Source: Richelia intracellularis HH01 (lineage in GTDB: Bacteria > Cyanobacteriota > Cyanobacteriia > Cyanobacteriales > Nostocaceae). From it: 64,000 nucleotides of DNA. The translations under genes were made by a program, and so were the position numbers. Below, piece by piece: positions 62,034-64,000 of this stretch. The DNA lies in NCBI RefSeq assembly GCF_000350105.1, contig NZ_CAIY01000031.1:1-64000 (forward strand). The letters are read 5' to 3'. The number at the start of each line of letters is the position of its first letter. The stretch's first letter is position 1. Below the pieces are notes generated by a model, which was given only the letters and a program-made list of their open reading frames with translations, was not told where the DNA came from and did no database searches.

Positions 62034-62620
62034 TAATAACTAAATTTGTTTTTAGTGAGCAACTTTTTTAATAGGATGATAAATATAATTTTGAATTGTA
62101 GATTAAATATCTTTTATACAGAAAATATTTTTGTATATGAAATCATATCAATCTATGATTCAAAATCATTACTCGTTAGAGGCAATATTTCTATCTATTA
62201 TTAATTTGCCAGTATTTTTACTTTTTTAATCCATGTCTTTTTGTACTTTTAAAAAAAAAGTCTTTTGTGCTCTGATTTACCATTCACAATTAAAAAAAAT
62301 ATACAATTTATTTCAAAGATTATTTAGCACTATTTTTAAAAATGAGATATCAAAAAATACTGGATTTTAATAGTTTGTTTTATTTATAACATTACTTAAA
62401 ATCGGGTTTATACGCAATCTAAATAAATACATAAAAGCAATGATATATTAACTAATTATCGAAAGATAGAGCATAGTCTTGATGAGTACAAACTTATTAT
62501 TATAATTGGTAAGAATCAATAGCTATATTATTGAATATTAATTATAGTGTTATTAGCAGTACGATTTTTAATCATTAATAGTAACTAATATCTAAGCCTT
62601 AATTTATAGGTAAATTTCAA
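62034..62620. other. AT-rich gene-free stretch
   Basis: Nothing recognised. It contains an A8-type homopolymer near 62250 but no gene or clear structure. Confidence 0.5.
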
Positions 62621-63924
62621 ATGGATCTTTTCAGAATCATAGTTATTGAGGATAAAAATATAGCATATGTAGAGATTGAGCAAAAGTTGCAAAAAATAGG
62701 ATATAGCATATCAGAAATAAATGGATTAGCCTCAGATATTATTAAAAGAATATCTGAGGCTAATCCAAATGTAGTTTTATTAGGTAGCTACTCTTCAGAG
62801 TGTAACAAGTACGTGGAAATTGCAGGTCTAATTCAGGAGAAACTTAATATACCAGTATTATATTTGGGTAAGGATTCTATAGAGCCAAGATTATGTAATC
62901 AAAATACATGTAATTGGTATTATGGAAATTGTATTTTAAAAAATATGATAAGAAAAAACTATATACCACAATTAAAGTAGCTCTTTACCAGCAACAAATT
63001 GAAATTAGGATTCAGCAAGAACATCATAAATGGTTAACTGCAATTAACAGTATGGGTAGCGCAGTTATCATTATAGATATTCATAGCAAAATTGAACTCA
63101 TGAATCCTATGGCAGAAGCGCTAACTGGGTGGCATGAATCGGAAGCATTAGCAGTTAGCATAGAAAGGGTATTAGAAATTATAGATTCACATACAGGGAG
63201 AAAGATAGATTATTTATTTCAACAGGTAATAGTTACAGGTGAGGTTGTTACTTTGCCGGATACCTGTATATTAATTACAAAAAGTGGAAAACAGATACCT
63301 ATAGGAGATAGTATTGCTCCCATTTGTGATGATCATGGAAATATTAATGGTGCCATAATAATTTTTCAAGATATTAGCGAACGTAAAAAAATAGAATCAC
63401 AATTACTTCGCCACGCTTTTTATGATTCTCTAACTTCATTACCAAATAGAGTTCTATTTCAGGATGTTTTACAACAAGTTTTTGAGAGGAGTAAGCAACA
63501 AAAAGATTACCAATTTGCTGTTTTATTTATAGATTTGGATGGTTTTAAAGGAATTAATGATAAATTTGGGCATAGAATAGGAGATGAATTCTTAGCAGTT
63601 GCAGCTCAACGTTTAGAGTCATGTTTGCGTAATGAGGATACTATAGCCAGGCTTGGAGGAGATGAATTTGCTATCCTCCTAGAAGATATAATTAATATTA
63701 CTTCTGCTACCCAAGTTGCTCAACGTATCCATAAAACTTTAGAGTCTCCCTTAAATATAAATGGGCATGAGATTTTTACCACAGCTAGCATCGGTATTAG
63801 TATAAGTAATCATGAATATGAAGAGGCTGGGCTACTTTTGCGAGATGCTGATATTGCTATGTATCATGCTAAGGATAAAGGTAAAGCAAATTACGTTATT
63901 TTTCATGAAAGACTAATTAGTTAA
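62621..63924 (+). pseudogene. Frameshifted receiver-PAS-GGDEF signalling protein
   Basis: Two overlapping frames form one former protein. Frame 62621-62980 is a receiver-like domain: acidic pair at residues 10-11, but the phospho-acceptor Asp replaced by Gly55 in VVLLGSYSS and the switch Thr replaced by Gly. The frame starting at 62914 has DKKKLYTTIKVALYQQQIEI, then a PAS domain (IELMNPMAEALTGW), then a GGDEF domain with intact ARLGGDEFAILLED. They join if one A is added to the A6 run 62938-62943. GGDEF domains make cyclic di-GMP. It ends early at 63924 after FHERLIS; related proteins often continue with an EAL domain. Confidence 0.85.
62722..62767. repeat. Perfect 19-bp inverted repeat inside the receiver coding region
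   Basis: Bases 62722-62740 are exactly the reverse complement of 62749-62767 with an 8-base loop, all within coding sequence for GLASDIIKRISEANP. Confidence 0.9.
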
Positions 63925-64000
63925 ATAACTTGGAATTGTAGAGCACTCTGTATATAAATAGCTATATAACTAACCAATGGTTTACAAGTTTTTCCTGGTC
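63925..64000. other. Window edge after the GGDEF gene
   Basis: In another frame the first bases read LNNLEL, then a stop, then STLY. This weakly resembles the linker that usually leads from a GGDEF into an EAL domain. A decayed EAL continuation beyond the window is possible but unproven. Confidence 0.3.

Overview
The window looks like chromosome from a filamentous, probably heterocyst-forming cyanobacterium undergoing genome reduction. Cyanobacterial markers are psbX, psb30, ycf66, ccmP, a plastoquinone-type chorismate lyase, a CSP41-like protein, an MgdA-like glucosyltransferase and a cyanobacterial LexA operator. Recognisable genes add up to only about 36 kb of 64 kb (about 56 percent, my own sum of intervals). 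The rest is very AT-rich DNA with stop-riddled remnants and no transposase. This low density resembles diatom-associated Richelia-type symbionts; that assignment is inference.

Layout. 0-7 kb: a TPR lipoprotein candidate, a broken peroxiredoxin, a SagB/ThcOx-type oxidoreductase, then argF and lexA, with a consensus cyanobacterial LexA box in front of lexA. 7-10 kb: almost empty, with a solitary ribbon-helix-helix protein at the end. 10-17 kb: lepA, a 365-bp element with perfect 79-bp terminal inverted repeats, a GerMN-domain protein, chorismate lyase, tRNA-Leu(GAG) with a 68-bp perfect palindrome at its promoter, accC and a YggT protein. 17-23 kb: the photosystem II-linked genes psbX, ycf66 and psb30, then recJ. 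23-28 kb: mostly decayed DNA with a second TPR gene. 28-36 kb: an unknown conserved-looking protein, a YajQ-type protein, MAPEG and DprA-like proteins, a radical SAM gene overlapping the MgdA-like glycosyltransferase gene, ccmP and a pentapeptide-repeat gene. 37-47 kb: sulfurtransferase and MnmC-like methyltransferase (divergent), glmU, an asparaginase split by a frameshift, a DUF2256 miniprotein, dusA and cysQ (divergent), tRNA-Ala(CGC), and a coupled methyltransferase-HAD pair. 48-64 kb: a PgpH-like HD membrane protein, a degenerate ADP-ribosylglycohydrolase-like protein, aroQ with a 45-codon upstream gene, miaE, a CSP41-like epimerase, 5-formyl-THF cyclo-ligase, menD, folB, and a frameshifted receiver-PAS-GGDEF gene near the window edge.

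Most surviving genes are housekeeping: cofactor and quinone synthesis (menD, chorismate lyase, folB, aroQ), fatty acid and lipid synthesis (accC, the MgdA-like enzyme), cell wall precursor synthesis (glmU), tRNA modification (dusA, miaE, MnmC-like), translation (lepA), DNA repair (lexA, recJ), and photosynthesis or carbon fixation (psbX, psb30, ycf66, ccmP). Genes that are broken or degenerate tend to be dispensable ones: peroxiredoxin, asparaginase, a GGDEF signalling protein, and several unrecognised remnants.

Two patterns stand out. First, long perfect inverted repeats of unrelated sequence recur: the 79-bp arms at 12.4-12.8 kb, the 68-bp palindrome at 15.1 kb, a 34-bp stem at 25.9 kb, a 32-bp palindrome at 39.5 kb and a 19-bp stem inside the receiver coding region at 62.7 kb. 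Second, at least three disrupted genes are broken exactly at A or T homopolymer runs, which leaves open transcriptional slippage, sequencing error or true decay.
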